Shown piece by piece: positions 44,546 through 53,181 of a stretch of 64,000 nt of DNA (within the stretch, counting starts at the first letter, position 1; every line of letters begins with the position of its first letter). The translations under genes and the position numbers were made by a program. Under the pieces are notes generated by a model. It saw only the letters and a list, made by a program, of their open reading frames with translations, did not search any database and was not told where the DNA came from. The stretch covers positions 1-64,000 of the IMG/VR virus record IMGVR_UViG_3300048592_000616, one strand, 5' to 3'. This DNA is from a virus.

Positions 44546-46873
44546 ATGAGTAGCAAGCAGAAGTTTCGCGAAGTCGTCGATGACGGCGTTTCGCTGCTTG
44601 AACAGACGGCCGATCGGCCGGGCCGACGCATTCGGGCTATCGGCGCGGTCGCGGACGTCGTCAACCGTAACGGGCGGCGCTATTCCTCAAGTGTACTCCG
44701 GGAGGCGGTCGAGCGGGCGCAAGCCAAGCTGAGCCGCTCCCTCGGTCACGGGAATGCACTCCTCGGTGAGGCCGACCATCCGCAAGACAACCGGCCGCGT
44801 GTACTGCTGACTGTGGTGAAGTGGGAGGACATTCAGTTCAACGAGACGACCCGTCAAGTTGAACTGGAGGGCCGTCTCATCGAGTCCAGCGCAGGCCGCG
44901 ATCTCTTGGCTTTGATGGATGCGGAGCTTTACCCCGGCGTGTCGCTGCGCGGCTACGGGACCAGTGACTGGGTAGACGGGGACGACGGCGCGCTCGTCGA
45001 GGAAGTGACTTGGCTGGAGTTGACCGGGTTTGACCTGGTCTTCGAGCAGAGTTTCCCCGAGGCGGCCGTGACGGTCCTGGAGCAGTCCGAAGAGAAAAAC
45101 CAAGACGAGATCGAGGAAGGGGAGTCCAACATGGAAAAGAATGTGCAAGACCCGGTGGCCGAGCAGGCCGCCGCAGTTCCGGTCGTTCAGGATACGGAAC
45201 TGGCTCGGAAGATGACCGAGACGATGGAAAAGGCCCAGGCGGCCGAGAAGGCCCAGGCTGACGCTGAGAAGGCGCTGGCTGAGGCGAAGGCCCGCGAGGC
45301 CAAGCTGGCCGAGGAGAAGGCGGCGCTGGAAGCGGTGCGCGCTGAACTGGAGAAGGCGCAGCGCGAGCGCGAGATCGCCGAGGCGATCACCGAGGCCACG
45401 GCCAAGCTGCCGTATAGCCAGGCCATTAACGGCCGACTGACCGAAGCGGTGAAGGCCGCGCAGCCGCAGACGGCCGAGGCCGTGGCGGCCCTGGTCGAGG
45501 CCAAGCGCGCCGAGTACGACGCTATCGTCGCCGCGGCCCGCGTGACGGCGCAGGGCGGCATCGCCGTTCTGGGTCCGGTGTTTGAGCGCGAGACGGGTCA
45601 GCCGGAGTTCGCTGTGCCCGCCTACCAGCTGCAGGAGCAGATGGTCGCCCGCGGCCGTGCTGCCAAGCGCAACCTGGCGCAGGATGCGACGCGCGGCGGC
45701 CTGATGGCCCGCCAGATGCTGGAGTCGTTCGACAAGGCGTACCGCACGCAGTTGATCCAGGAGTCCAATGACCTGCGCCAGTGGCAGGAAGCGGAGTCCA
45801 CGACCGATCTGAACCTGCCCTACTCGGTGATGCGGACCATCATCCCCGAGGTGTACGCCGAACTGGTGGCCGCCAACGTCTTCGACGTGGCCACCATCGA
45901 GAACAGCCCGGCGCGGCTGTACTTCGAGAACTACGCCGCCGAGTCCGGCGCGGCCCCGGCCATCGTGGACGAGGTTGTGACGGCCGCTTTGGGTGGCTGG
46001 GTTGCCCTGGCCAACAAGCGCATTCGCCCCGGCACGGTGGTCCTGACCAACTCCGGCGCGACGGTGACCTACGTCGAGAACACCGACTACGTGGTGGACT
46101 ACGCCAACGGCCGTCTGTACGCGCTGACCGGCGGGGCCATCACCAACTCGCAGTCGCTGAAGATCGACTACACCTACGAGAAGGTGCGCGGCGGCGAGGG
46201 CGCGGGCATCCAGCGCGGCAAGGGCCAACTGTCCTTCCAGACCATCGAGACGGCCGCCGACCGGCTGGCCGCTCTGGTCAACGACGAGGCGATGACCTTC
46301 GCCCGAACGCAGCTGGGCTGGGACGCGATGACGCGGACCATGGCGATGCTGACCCGCGAAATTCGCGAGTACATCGACCAGGGCATGATCCGTCTGGCCG
46401 TGGCCAACGCCATTGTCTCCGGCAACTCCGGCGGCACGTGGACGGCCTCGGGCGCGGACTACGGCGATCTGGTCGAGAAGCTGGGCACGGCCAAGGTGGC
46501 GGTCGAGAACGACTTCTACATGCCCGCCTACTTCCTGATGAGCAAGACCAACGCCGACCGCCTGTCCAACTGGACCGGCCTGACCCGCGACGGTTTCCCC
46601 GACGCGGTGCTGGGCGCGGCCGGTTTCGCCAACATGCAGATCAAGGGCCTGCCGGTGTTCTCCAGCGTCCACATGCCGGACAGCGTGATCGTTGTCGGCC
46701 ACCCGGAACTGGTGCAGCACCGCGTGCTGGCCTCCAAGCCGCTGCATCTGGAAGGTCCGTTCCAGGGCTATTCCAGCGGCAACGTGACCGCGGCCAAGGA
46801 ATGGTACGCGGAAGAGTACAACGCCACCGTGAGCCTGATCCCCAACAAGGGCGGGTTCGTCAAGGTCGCGTAG
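44546..46873 (+). CDS. Prohead protease - scaffold - major capsid fusion protein
   Basis: 775 aa in a single frame. Residues 1-190: T4-gp21-like (S80) prohead protease with GEADHP (His ~77), YPGVSLRGYG (Ser ~133) and LTGFDLVFEQSFP. ~195-310: acidic then long coiled coil (EKAQAEKALAEAKAREAKLAEEKAAL), scaffold-like. ~335-775: HK97-fold-like major capsid (RTIIPEVYAELVAANVFDVATI; AMLTREIREYIDQGM; AYFLMSKTNADRL; LPVFSSVHMPDSVIVVGHPEL). The protease probably frees itself and the scaffold during assembly. SD GGGGGAAG. Confidence 0.85.
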   Translation: MSSKQKFREVVDDGVSLLEQTADRPGRRIRAIGAVADVVNRNGRRYSSSVLREAVERAQAKLSRSLGHGNALLGEADHPQDNRPRVLLTVVKWEDIQFNETTRQVELEGRLIESSAGRDLLALMDAELYPGVSLRGYGTSDWVDGDDGALVEEVTWLELTGFDLVFEQSFPEAAVTVLEQSEEKNQDEIEEGESNMEKNVQDPVAEQAAAVPVVQDTELARKMTETMEKAQAAEKAQADAEKALAEAKAREAKLAEEKAALEAVRAELEKAQREREIAEAITEATAKLPYSQAINGRLTEAVKAAQPQTAEAVAALVEAKRAEYDAIVAAARVTAQGGIAVLGPVFERETGQPEFAVPAYQLQEQMVARGRAAKRNLAQDATRGGLMARQMLESFDKAYRTQLIQESNDLRQWQEAESTTDLNLPYSVMRTIIPEVYAELVAANVFDVATIENSPARLYFENYAAESGAAPAIVDEVVTAALGGWVALANKRIRPGTVVLTNSGATVTYVENTDYVVDYANGRLYALTGGAITNSQSLKIDYTYEKVRGGEGAGIQRGKGQLSFQTIETAADRLAALVNDEAMTFARTQLGWDAMTRTMAMLTREIREYIDQGMIRLAVANAIVSGNSGGTWTASGADYGDLVEKLGTAKVAVENDFYMPAYFLMSKTNADRLSNWTGLTRDGFPDAVLGAAGFANMQIKGLPVFSSVHMPDSVIVVGHPELVQHRVLASKPLHLEGPFQGYSSGNVTAAKEWYAEEYNATVSLIPNKGGFVKVA

Positions 46874-46949
46874 TCTCGCCTCTGACATCTGATCGCCCGG
46901 CGGCCGGTTGCACACCGATCGGCCGCCGGGTTTGGAGAGTCCAACCACC

Positions 46950-47360
46950 ATGCAATATGTGACCGTAACCAACCCGACCGATGGCCTGCTGATGCTGGCC
47001 GGGGCGTATCTGTTCCCCGGCGAGTCGCGGGCGGTGCATCCGGCGCTGGCCGCGCAGGCCCTCGCCGACAGCCCCGCCCTGGTCATCGTGGACGCGGAAC
47101 CATCTCTGGCTGGGGAGCCGGAAGACACTGACGGCGACAAGACGGCCGATGACAAGACGACCGACGACGAGACGGCCGACGACGAGACGGCCGACGACGA
47201 GACGGCCGACGACGAGACGGCCGACGAGAACGCGCCGGAGTTGACGGCGCTGGCGTCGCTGTCGAAGGCGGAGCTGGTCGTGCTGGCCGAGGAAAAGGGT
47301 CTCGAGGTCGGCCGGGCCACGAAGTCGGAGATCATCGAACTGATCGAAGCGGCCGAGTAA
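46950..47360 (+). CDS. Linker/SAP-like protein with a tandem-repeat hinge (136 aa)
   Basis: N-terminus MQYVTVTNPTDGLLMLAGAYLFPGESRAV (small beta domain). The middle is an acidic repeat of DETAD units coded by a 15-bp tandem repeat. The C-terminus LSKAELVVLAEEKGLEVGRATKSEIIELIE is a SAP/HeH-like helix pair seen after capsid genes in many phages. Likely a head-decoration or connector-region protein. Confidence 0.65.
   Translation: MQYVTVTNPTDGLLMLAGAYLFPGESRAVHPALAAQALADSPALVIVDAEPSLAGEPEDTDGDKTADDKTTDDETADDETADDETADDETADENAPELTALASLSKAELVVLAEEKGLEVGRATKSEIIELIEAAE
47161..47220 (+). repeat. 15-bp tandem repeat (4 perfect units)
   Basis: CCGACGACGAGACGG repeated four times without change, encoding acidic five-residue units. 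Identical copies suggest recent expansion. Confidence 0.95.
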
Positions 47361-47372
47361 GCAGGTCTCTCT

Positions 47373-48026
47373 ATGACGACCCTGACGGCATTGACAGCGC
47401 AGTTGGCGGCGAGTGTCCCGGCGAAGGGCGGGGTGCCGACGACGGCGCAATACGAGCAGGCGATCAAGGATGCGGCGGCCGATCTGGGCCGCCGCTGTCC
47501 GCGTCGGCTGGTCGGCGTGCTGTCCGTTGTGCCCGGCACGGCGACGTATGCCCTACCGGCCGGGTTCCGCAAGATGATCCGGCTCGACCGCCTGACGGGC
47601 GGCACGGTCCGGCGCGACGCCTCCGGGATGCTGGTGCCGTTCTCGATGTCCTTCACCGAGGATACGGTGATCGACAACGGGCAGATCACGTTCTTCCCGA
47701 CGCCGCAATACACGCTGGATCGCCAGTTCATCTACATGGCCGGGTTCCCGTATGACGGCGGCAGCGACGCCTTTCTCGGCCTGCCCGACGACTACGAGGG
47801 CGCGCTGATGCTCAAGGCGCAGGCGGTGCTGCTGCGGCAGATGGGCAACGGCTCGGCCGGTGGCTTCGCCTACCAGATCGGCGACGTGCGGGTGGACAAG
47901 AAGGACGCGGGGTCGTCCTACAGCACCCAGGCGGCGACGGCCGAGGATGCGTACCTGGCGGCCGTGGCGGCCATCAACGGCAAGGTCGGCGTGCGCGGCG
48001 ACTACCGGCCCGAGGAGTACCTATGA
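47373..48026 (+). CDS. Head-tail adaptor (gp6-like)
   Basis: 217 aa. Helical start (LTALTAQLAASVPAKGGVPTTAQYEQAIKDAAADLGRRCPRR), a middle beta-barrel-like part (ITFFPTPQYTLDRQFIYMAGFPYD) and a helical end. Order after the capsid gene and this alpha-beta-alpha layout fit head completion proteins. Overlaps the next gene by 4 bp. Confidence 0.6.
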   Translation: MTTLTALTAQLAASVPAKGGVPTTAQYEQAIKDAAADLGRRCPRRLVGVLSVVPGTATYALPAGFRKMIRLDRLTGGTVRRDASGMLVPFSMSFTEDTVIDNGQITFFPTPQYTLDRQFIYMAGFPYDGGSDAFLGLPDDYEGALMLKAQAVLLRQMGNGSAGGFAYQIGDVRVDKKDAGSSYSTQAATAEDAYLAAVAAINGKVGVRGDYRPEEYL

Positions 48027-48346
48027 CGCTGACGGCGCAGGACCTGGCGACCATTGCCGACGATGTGGCCGCCATCGTCGATGAGTACGGCTTCATGGCC
48101 GTCTCGCGGCGCGGCGGGGTGACGATGCCCGCCCAGAAGGTGCGCGTGGCACTCTCCGGCCCCGGCGGCCGCAAGGAGGGCGCGTACACCCAGCAGGCGA
48201 TGGCCCAGGCGACCATTGTCGGCGCGGCCGGTCTGGACATTCAGGTGGACGACGTCTGGCTGATCAACGACGCGCGCTATCGGGTGGTATTGGTCCACCC
48301 GGATCGGCGCGCCTTCGTCCAGGCGCAGGCGGAGCTGGAGCAGTAG
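48023..48346 (+). CDS. Head-tail connector/stopper-like protein (107 aa)
   Basis: Helix (DLATIADDVAAIVDEYGF) then beta-rich (TMPAQKVRVALSGPGG; GLDIQVDDVWLINDARYRVVLVHP), similar to small beta-barrel stopper proteins. ATGA overlap with the previous gene. Confidence 0.55.
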   Translation: MTLTAQDLATIADDVAAIVDEYGFMAVSRRGGVTMPAQKVRVALSGPGGRKEGAYTQQAMAQATIVGAAGLDIQVDDVWLINDARYRVVLVHPDRRAFVQAQAELEQ

Positions 48347-48348
48347 CA

Positions 48349-49749
48349 ATGGCGAGCATGCTGGATCGCATTCGCAAGGTGCTGGTCAGTGGCGAGTCGG
48401 TCCCGCCCAACACCAGCCGGGAGATCAGCCCGCCCCACCGGCCGTCGTCGCTCTACGAGCAGTTCGCGGCGGCGCAGGGCCGCACGGCCGTGATCCGCGA
48501 GTGCCGCGAGATGTACCAGACCGACCCGCGCGCCAAGGCGGCGCTGACGGCCCTGGCGCGGGATGTGGTCAATAGCGGCTTCGGCATCACCGTGACCGAA
48601 GGCCCGCGCGCCGAAGAGGCGCAGCAGATAGCCATCGACACGATCCGTCGCCTGCGACTGGAGCGGGAGCTGGCCCGGTGGATACGGATGACGGCCAAGG
48701 AGGGCGATACGTATCTGGAGTTGGGCATCAGCCGCGACGCGGAGATCGTCGAGATCACGCGCAAGCCGACGCTGCAGATGGTCCGTCTTAGTGATGAGTT
48801 CGACCGCTTCCCTGACCCGCTGCAGGCGTTCGCCTGGGGCGACACGATGACTATCGCCGTCGGCCGTGTGCCCGACGATGCCGTTGTGTTCCCGCAGTTT
48901 CTCATCGTCCACGCCCGCTGGGACCATGACACCAACAGCCGCTACGGGTCGCCGGAATTCGAGTCAGCGCTGGGCGCGTGGAAGCGGGTGCGCGAGGGCG
49001 AGCGGGACGTGGCCGTGCGCCGCAAGACGCGGGCCGGGGTGCGTTACCAGCACTCGCTCATCGGCGCGTCACTTGAAGAGGTGGAAGCCTACAAGGAAGC
49101 GAACCGCGACGTGCTGGACGCGCCGTTCGCGGCCGTGGCCGACTATTTCAACAATTTCGACGGCGGCATTAAGGTCATCGAGGGTGACGCCCGGCTGGGG
49201 GAGATGGGCGACATCGAGCACCATTTGCAGACGTGGTCGGCCGCGTCGTCGGTGCCGCTGGAGCTGCTGGCCTACGGCGCGAGTTTGAACCGCGACGTGC
49301 TCGGCGACAAGCGCGAGCAGTACGCCGAAACCCTGGCGCAAATACGCGAGTGGGCAGCCGATGAACTCATTCTGCCGATCATCGAGCGGCAATGGCTGCT
49401 GGCGGGCATTCTGCCGGAGAGCTACACGTACAGCGTCAACTGGCCGCAGAAGGACACCATGACGCCGGAACAGTGGAAGGCGCTGGCCGAGGCGACGCAG
49501 GCGATGCTGTTCTCCGGTTGGTCATGGGAGGCCATCTGGGCCGCCGTCTCGCGGTATCTGCCGCCGACGATGACCCTGGAGGCCCTGCGCGGCGAGTTGC
49601 CGGCCACCCCCGCCCCTGATGCCGACCCGGCCGATGATGACGCGGCCGACATAGAAGCGACGGCCGAGGCGATGCGGCTGGCTCACCGGGACACGACCGA
49701 TGCGGTCAACGCGCTTGTGACGCGGCTGGGGGAGGCGTTCGGTGTTTAA
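48349..49749 (+). CDS. Portal protein
   Basis: 466 aa. YQTDPRAKAALTALARDVVNSGFGITV, RWIRMTAKEGDTYLELG, FPQFLIVHARWDHDTNSRYGSPEFESALGAWKRVR, AASSVPLELLAYGASLNRDVLGDKREQYAETLAQI: the typical portal progression from clip to wing to C-terminal helices. The dodecameric ring is the DNA entry gate. It lies downstream of the capsid gene rather than directly after terminase, an unusual order. Overlaps the MuF gene by 8 bp. Confidence 0.85.
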   Translation: MASMLDRIRKVLVSGESVPPNTSREISPPHRPSSLYEQFAAAQGRTAVIRECREMYQTDPRAKAALTALARDVVNSGFGITVTEGPRAEEAQQIAIDTIRRLRLERELARWIRMTAKEGDTYLELGISRDAEIVEITRKPTLQMVRLSDEFDRFPDPLQAFAWGDTMTIAVGRVPDDAVVFPQFLIVHARWDHDTNSRYGSPEFESALGAWKRVREGERDVAVRRKTRAGVRYQHSLIGASLEEVEAYKEANRDVLDAPFAAVADYFNNFDGGIKVIEGDARLGEMGDIEHHLQTWSAASSVPLELLAYGASLNRDVLGDKREQYAETLAQIREWAADELILPIIERQWLLAGILPESYTYSVNWPQKDTMTPEQWKALAEATQAMLFSGWSWEAIWAAVSRYLPPTMTLEALRGELPATPAPDADPADDDAADIEATAEAMRLAHRDTTDAVNALVTRLGEAFGV

Positions 49750-50734
49750 CACGGCCGTCAGCCCCATCTCTGCCCACGGCGGCCCGGCCACGCGCCGGGC
49801 GCTGGCGCTGTATCTCGAGGATGCGGCCGCTGTGGAGCGTCGTCTGGCGGTGGACGCGGTGTTGCCGCGCTTCGAGAAGCAGGTTGCCCGATGGTTCATG
49901 GCCCAGGGCCGGACCGTCGTCAAGGCGCTGTCTACGATGGCCGACCGCTTTGACCGCAACGCGGCCGAGGTGGCCGCCATGCGCGGTGTCCTCGACGAGC
50001 AGGCCGGGTCAGACGTTCGGCCGCTACGGGAGGACCTGAGTCCGGCCGAGTGGGAGTTCCTGCTGGCGCAAGCGATGTTCGAGGACTATCCCGACTGGCT
50101 GGCCTGGCCGGACAACACGCAGCCCCCGCCCGGCAGCCCATCGGCGCTGAGCGCCATTCTGGTGGGCTTCATGGCCGCCGCGTTTTTGTCGGGGGCGGAG
50201 TCGGTAGTCATCGGCTCGCCGATAGCGCAGATCGACACGCGGTTTGGCTTCGGCTCGGACGACGCGCAGGCGTACGCCCGCAACCGGGCGGCCGCGCGGG
50301 TGACGGGCATTAACGAGACGACGCGGGCTGAGCTGAACCGGATGATCGCCACGGCCGTTCGCGAGGGCGCGGACTGGAAGAAGCTGGGCAAGCAGATCGA
50401 GGGTAAGTTCGCCGACTTCGCCGGGCCGCCGCTGTTCCCGTCCAAAAAGTTCCGCAGCCGCGCCCAGGCCGTCGCCGCCTACGAGATCGGCGACGCCTAC
50501 GAGGGTGGCCAGTGGGCGCGCATTGAACGGCAGCGCGCCCTGGGCGATGCGTTCGAGAAGAAGTGGCTTAATGCCGGGGACGGCAAGGTTCGCCCGGCGC
50601 ATGTGGTCAACGGCCGGGCCGACTGGGTGCCGATGGACAACGCCTTTCCGGGCGACGGGGCCATGCGGCCGCCGACGGACCCCGGATGCCGCTGTACGCT
50701 GATCTGGCGACGGGTGGTCGCCGGGGCGGGGTAA
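49742..50734 (+). CDS. MuF-like head morphogenesis protein
   Basis: 330 aa, GTG start. A mid-region TRAELNRMIATAVREGADWKKLGKQIEGKFADFAG ... RAQAVAAYEIGDAYEGGQW and a C-terminus RPAHVVNGRADWVPMDNAFPGDGAMRPPTDPGCRCTLIWRR match SPP1 gp7/Mu gpF (H..ng..v..d..F........P.dp.CRC). A minor capsid protein attached to the portal, often injected with DNA. Confidence 0.88.
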   Translation: MFNTAVSPISAHGGPATRRALALYLEDAAAVERRLAVDAVLPRFEKQVARWFMAQGRTVVKALSTMADRFDRNAAEVAAMRGVLDEQAGSDVRPLREDLSPAEWEFLLAQAMFEDYPDWLAWPDNTQPPPGSPSALSAILVGFMAAAFLSGAESVVIGSPIAQIDTRFGFGSDDAQAYARNRAAARVTGINETTRAELNRMIATAVREGADWKKLGKQIEGKFADFAGPPLFPSKKFRSRAQAVAAYEIGDAYEGGQWARIERQRALGDAFEKKWLNAGDGKVRPAHVVNGRADWVPMDNAFPGDGAMRPPTDPGCRCTLIWRRVVAGAG

Positions 50735-50736
50735 CG

Positions 50737-50967
50737 ATGTCGGTGACGATCATGATCGACGACCAGTACGCAACTGTTCACCGCCTGGAGTGGTCCGGCC
50801 CGCCGATACTGCGGGCGCTGTTGCAGGCTACGACGGCCGACGCCGGATGCTTTGAGGGCCGCAGCGACGCCGACCGCGCCGCGGCCGATGATGCGGTGCT
50901 GTACTTCCAGACGATGGGCTTTGAGGCGTCGGTCGTCACCGAGGAGGACATCCCGTGGCTAAATTAG
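50737..50967 (+). CDS. Small hypothetical protein (76 aa)
   Basis: MSVTIMIDDQYATVHRLEWSGPPILRALLQATTADAGCFEG ... MGFEASVVTEEDIPWLN; alpha/beta. Overlaps the next gene by 13 bp. Virion-region accessory protein, role unknown. Confidence 0.6.
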   Translation: MSVTIMIDDQYATVHRLEWSGPPILRALLQATTADAGCFEGRSDADRAAADDAVLYFQTMGFEASVVTEEDIPWLN

Positions 50968-51347
50968 GCAACGGTGGCGTAACCATCGAGTGGACGAAGA
51001 CGCCGGAGATGGCGGCCGCGAAGGCGCGGCGCATCGGCGAGGCGATGAAGACCGGGGCCTACCGGGCGATGGTTGACATGGCGCGCGAGTCGGAAGCGTG
51101 GATGAAGGAGAACCGCTCCTGGAACGACATCACCGGCGATGCGCGCAAGGGTCTTATTGCCGCCGCGGACCGGATCGGGGACACGACGACGCTTCTGGTC
51201 ATGGGGCACCAGGTGAGTTACGGCATCTATCTGGAGAAGGCCCACGGCGGCCGGTATGCCGTCATCGTTCCGGCCGTTTACTGGACCATCCCGCGCTTGC
51301 AGGACAAGTTGGCGGGTGAGTTGCGGAGGGCGCTGGGTGGCATCTAA
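50955..51347 (+). CDS. HK97 gp10-like tail completion protein
   Basis: 130 aa, GTG start. TGAYRAMVDMARESEAWMKENRSWNDITGDARKGLIA ... VSYGIYLEKAHGGRYAVIVPAVYWTIPRLQDKLAGELRRAL fits gp10 family (helix, W....G.ar..l, YA.yvE.G..y..l.pa). Joins head and tail. Confidence 0.75.
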   Translation: MAKLGNGGVTIEWTKTPEMAAAKARRIGEAMKTGAYRAMVDMARESEAWMKENRSWNDITGDARKGLIAAADRIGDTTTLLVMGHQVSYGIYLEKAHGGRYAVIVPAVYWTIPRLQDKLAGELRRALGGI

Positions 51348-51756
51348 CGCTGACCGGATCGCCGATGTGCTGCGGGCCGATGTGGACCTGACGGCGCTGC
51401 TGGACGGCGGGATACACCGCAAGTCGGAGATCACGCGCCAGAACGCGGCCGACGCCTTTGATGACTTCGGTCAGATCAAGGGGACGGCGCTGGTGAAGTC
51501 GGATGGGGAGTTCCCCGCTGGACCCGGCGGCCGGGCGGCCGTGGAGGGGGTCTCGGTCTATTTGTACCACCGGGACAACCTCGACCTGCTGGGAACGGCG
51601 CTGGAGCGGGTGCTCGCGCTGGTGGACCGGACGCAGATCGTCGGGGCCTTCTTCGAGGCCCGCACGTCGTATGTGTCCGGCGAGTTGGAAGACCAGGCGC
51701 TGGGCTGCCCGATGCGCCAGGTGCGGTTTGACGTCACGAAGTCAAGGTGGCGCTAA
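51337..51756 (+). CDS. Tail terminator-like protein
   Basis: 139 aa, GTG 51337 behind GGAGGG. ADRIADVLRADVDLTALLDGGIHRKSEITRQNAADAF ... VSVYLYHRDNLDLLGTALERVLALVDRTQI: order and the helix/strand pattern of tail terminator proteins that cap the tail tube. Overlaps gp10-like gene by 11 bp. Confidence 0.6.
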   Translation: MASNADRIADVLRADVDLTALLDGGIHRKSEITRQNAADAFDDFGQIKGTALVKSDGEFPAGPGGRAAVEGVSVYLYHRDNLDLLGTALERVLALVDRTQIVGAFFEARTSYVSGELEDQALGCPMRQVRFDVTKSRWR

Positions 51757-51770
51757 TTTTTGCCCGGCGC

Positions 51771-51786
51771 GGTTGCAGACGGTTGC
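51771..51786 (+). repeat. Phased GGTT element
   Basis: GGTTGC-AGAC-GGTTGC directly after the tail terminator stop, flanked by TTTTTGCCC and GAGCGAACG as at 33384. No -10 box is evident in the 40 bp that follow, so it may act on RNA or as a DNA-binding site within the late operon. Confidence 0.75.
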
Positions 51787-51817
51787 GGCGGGTGAGTAGA
51801 GCGAACGGGAGAACGAT

Positions 51818-52153
51818 ATGGCAAGGACAGCGGTAACAGTGGAATTGATGCCCACGGCCGGGGGCGCGGCGACGTATACGGCCGCCAACGCTGACGGTCA
51901 CAAGGCGGTCTGGTCGAAGGACCTATTTTTGCACGTGAAGGCACCGCAGAACCGGGCGATCACCATCTTGACGCCGGGGATGGTCGATGGGTTGGCTATC
52001 GCCGACCGCGTCGCCACGCCGGTCCCGGTCGGGGGTGAGTTGTTCATCCCGCTGGGGCGGTCGGCGTATGTCCAGGCAGACGGCTACGTCTACTGGGACT
52101 ACGACGCGGTGACCTCGACGACGGTGGCTGTGCAGCGGCTGGGAGTCGGCTAA
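51818..52153 (+). CDS. Virion beta-rich protein (111 aa)
   Basis: MARTAVTVELMPTAGGAATYTAANADGHKAVWSKDLFLHVKAPQNRAITILTPG ... PVPVGGELFIPLGRSAYVQADGYVYWDYD. Beta sandwich-like, probably a head-decoration or tail-associated structural protein. SD ACGGGAGAACG. Confidence 0.55.
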   Translation: MARTAVTVELMPTAGGAATYTAANADGHKAVWSKDLFLHVKAPQNRAITILTPGMVDGLAIADRVATPVPVGGELFIPLGRSAYVQADGYVYWDYDAVTSTTVAVQRLGVG

Positions 52154-52611
52154 TGGCTGGCAAGAAGCAAGACAAAGACACGGTGTTGGTGCGCGCGGCC
52201 GTGGGGCCGTGGGTCCGCATGGTCGGCGAGTACGAGTTTTCGGAGGCGACGGGCTGGGTGCAGGCGGTTGACCTGGAGACAGCGGCCAACCTGCTGACCT
52301 ACCCGACGCCGAACTACTTTCTGGCGGAGCGGCCGTCGGCAGCCATCCGGCAGCGGATCGCCGACATCCTGGGCATCGGGGTGGACAACATTGTCTGGCC
52401 CGCCGGGGGCGGTGAGGCCGAGACGAAGGCGGAGCCGCTTCTGCGAGACATCGTCGGTGAGCGTGAGGCCGAGTTCGCGGCGCTGGGAGTGACGTCGGTT
52501 CCCGCGCTGGCGGCGTTGGACGAGGAAGGGATCGAGCGGTTGGCGACCGGCAGCGGGGCCAGCCGGGAAGAGGTCAAGGGCTGGGTCGCGGAGGCGGCCG
52601 GTCAATTATAG
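52153..52611 (+). CDS. Hypothetical virion-region protein with HhH-like tail (152 aa)
   Basis: TAATG overlap with its neighbour. The N-terminus (VLVRAAVGPWVRMVGEYEFSEATGWVQAVD) is a small beta domain. The C-terminus FAALGVTSVPALAALDEEGIERLATGSGASREEVKGWVAEA resembles a helix-hairpin-helix repeat of the type l..lGv.s...la.ls...l..l. Role unclear. Confidence 0.55.
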   Translation: MAGKKQDKDTVLVRAAVGPWVRMVGEYEFSEATGWVQAVDLETAANLLTYPTPNYFLAERPSAAIRQRIADILGIGVDNIVWPAGGGEAETKAEPLLRDIVGEREAEFAALGVTSVPALAALDEEGIERLATGSGASREEVKGWVAEAAGQL

Positions 52612-52650
52612 ACAGTCGCCACAGAGCGATGGGGAAAAGGGAGTTGAATC

Positions 52651-53181
52651 ATGGCAAATGCAGCGTACGGTAGTTTTGTGTTCGGTCTGCGTGACCTCAA
52701 GGTCACCAACCTGGCCGGGACCTTGCAGGAGGACCTGCTGGGCGGTCAGGAGTTGAGCTTCAAGCCGGAGTTCCGCGGCGGGGAGCAGTATGGCGATGAC
52801 CGTCTGTTGTCGGTCATCTCGTTCATCGTTGGCGGCACGGCCGATGTCACGGCCGGAGCGCTGTCCAGCGCGGCCATGGCGATCATGTTCGGCCGGACGT
52901 TGACCGTGGGCGGAACGTCGCCGAACGAGACCACGACGATGAAGCTGAGCGCGGGCGACAACATGCCCTACTTCAAGTTGTACGGCCAAAGCGTCAGCGA
53001 GAACGGGGACGGCCTGCATGTCCTGCTGGCGAAGTGCAAGGTGATGAGCGGTGGGGCGGTGGAGCTGCGCGAGAACGGCTTCTACTCCCCGTCGTTCTCC
53101 CTGCGCGTGGTGGACGACGGCACCAACGGCGTGGCCCGCATCATCCAGAACGAGACGGCGACGACGCTGCCGACCAGCTAG
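52651..53181 (+). CDS. Major tail (tube) protein
   Basis: 176 aa. FVFGLRDLKVTNLAGTLQEDLLGGQELSFKPEFRGGEQYGDDRLLSVISFIVGGTADVTAGALSSAAMAIMFG: a tail-tube layout with a strand-rich core and a hairpin-forming middle; followed by DGLHVLLAKCKVMSGGAVELRENGFYSPSFSLRVV. Position immediately before the frameshifted chaperone and tape measure agrees. Confidence 0.75.
   Translation: MANAAYGSFVFGLRDLKVTNLAGTLQEDLLGGQELSFKPEFRGGEQYGDDRLLSVISFIVGGTADVTAGALSSAAMAIMFGRTLTVGGTSPNETTTMKLSAGDNMPYFKLYGQSVSENGDGLHVLLAKCKVMSGGAVELRENGFYSPSFSLRVVDDGTNGVARIIQNETATTLPTS

Noticed and set aside
44687-47731. 1014-codon open frame on the minus strand opposite the capsid gene
   Set aside because: It is antisense to a well-supported capsid fusion, has His/Arg/Gly-rich shadow composition typical of the complement of GC-rich genes, and no SD or motif.
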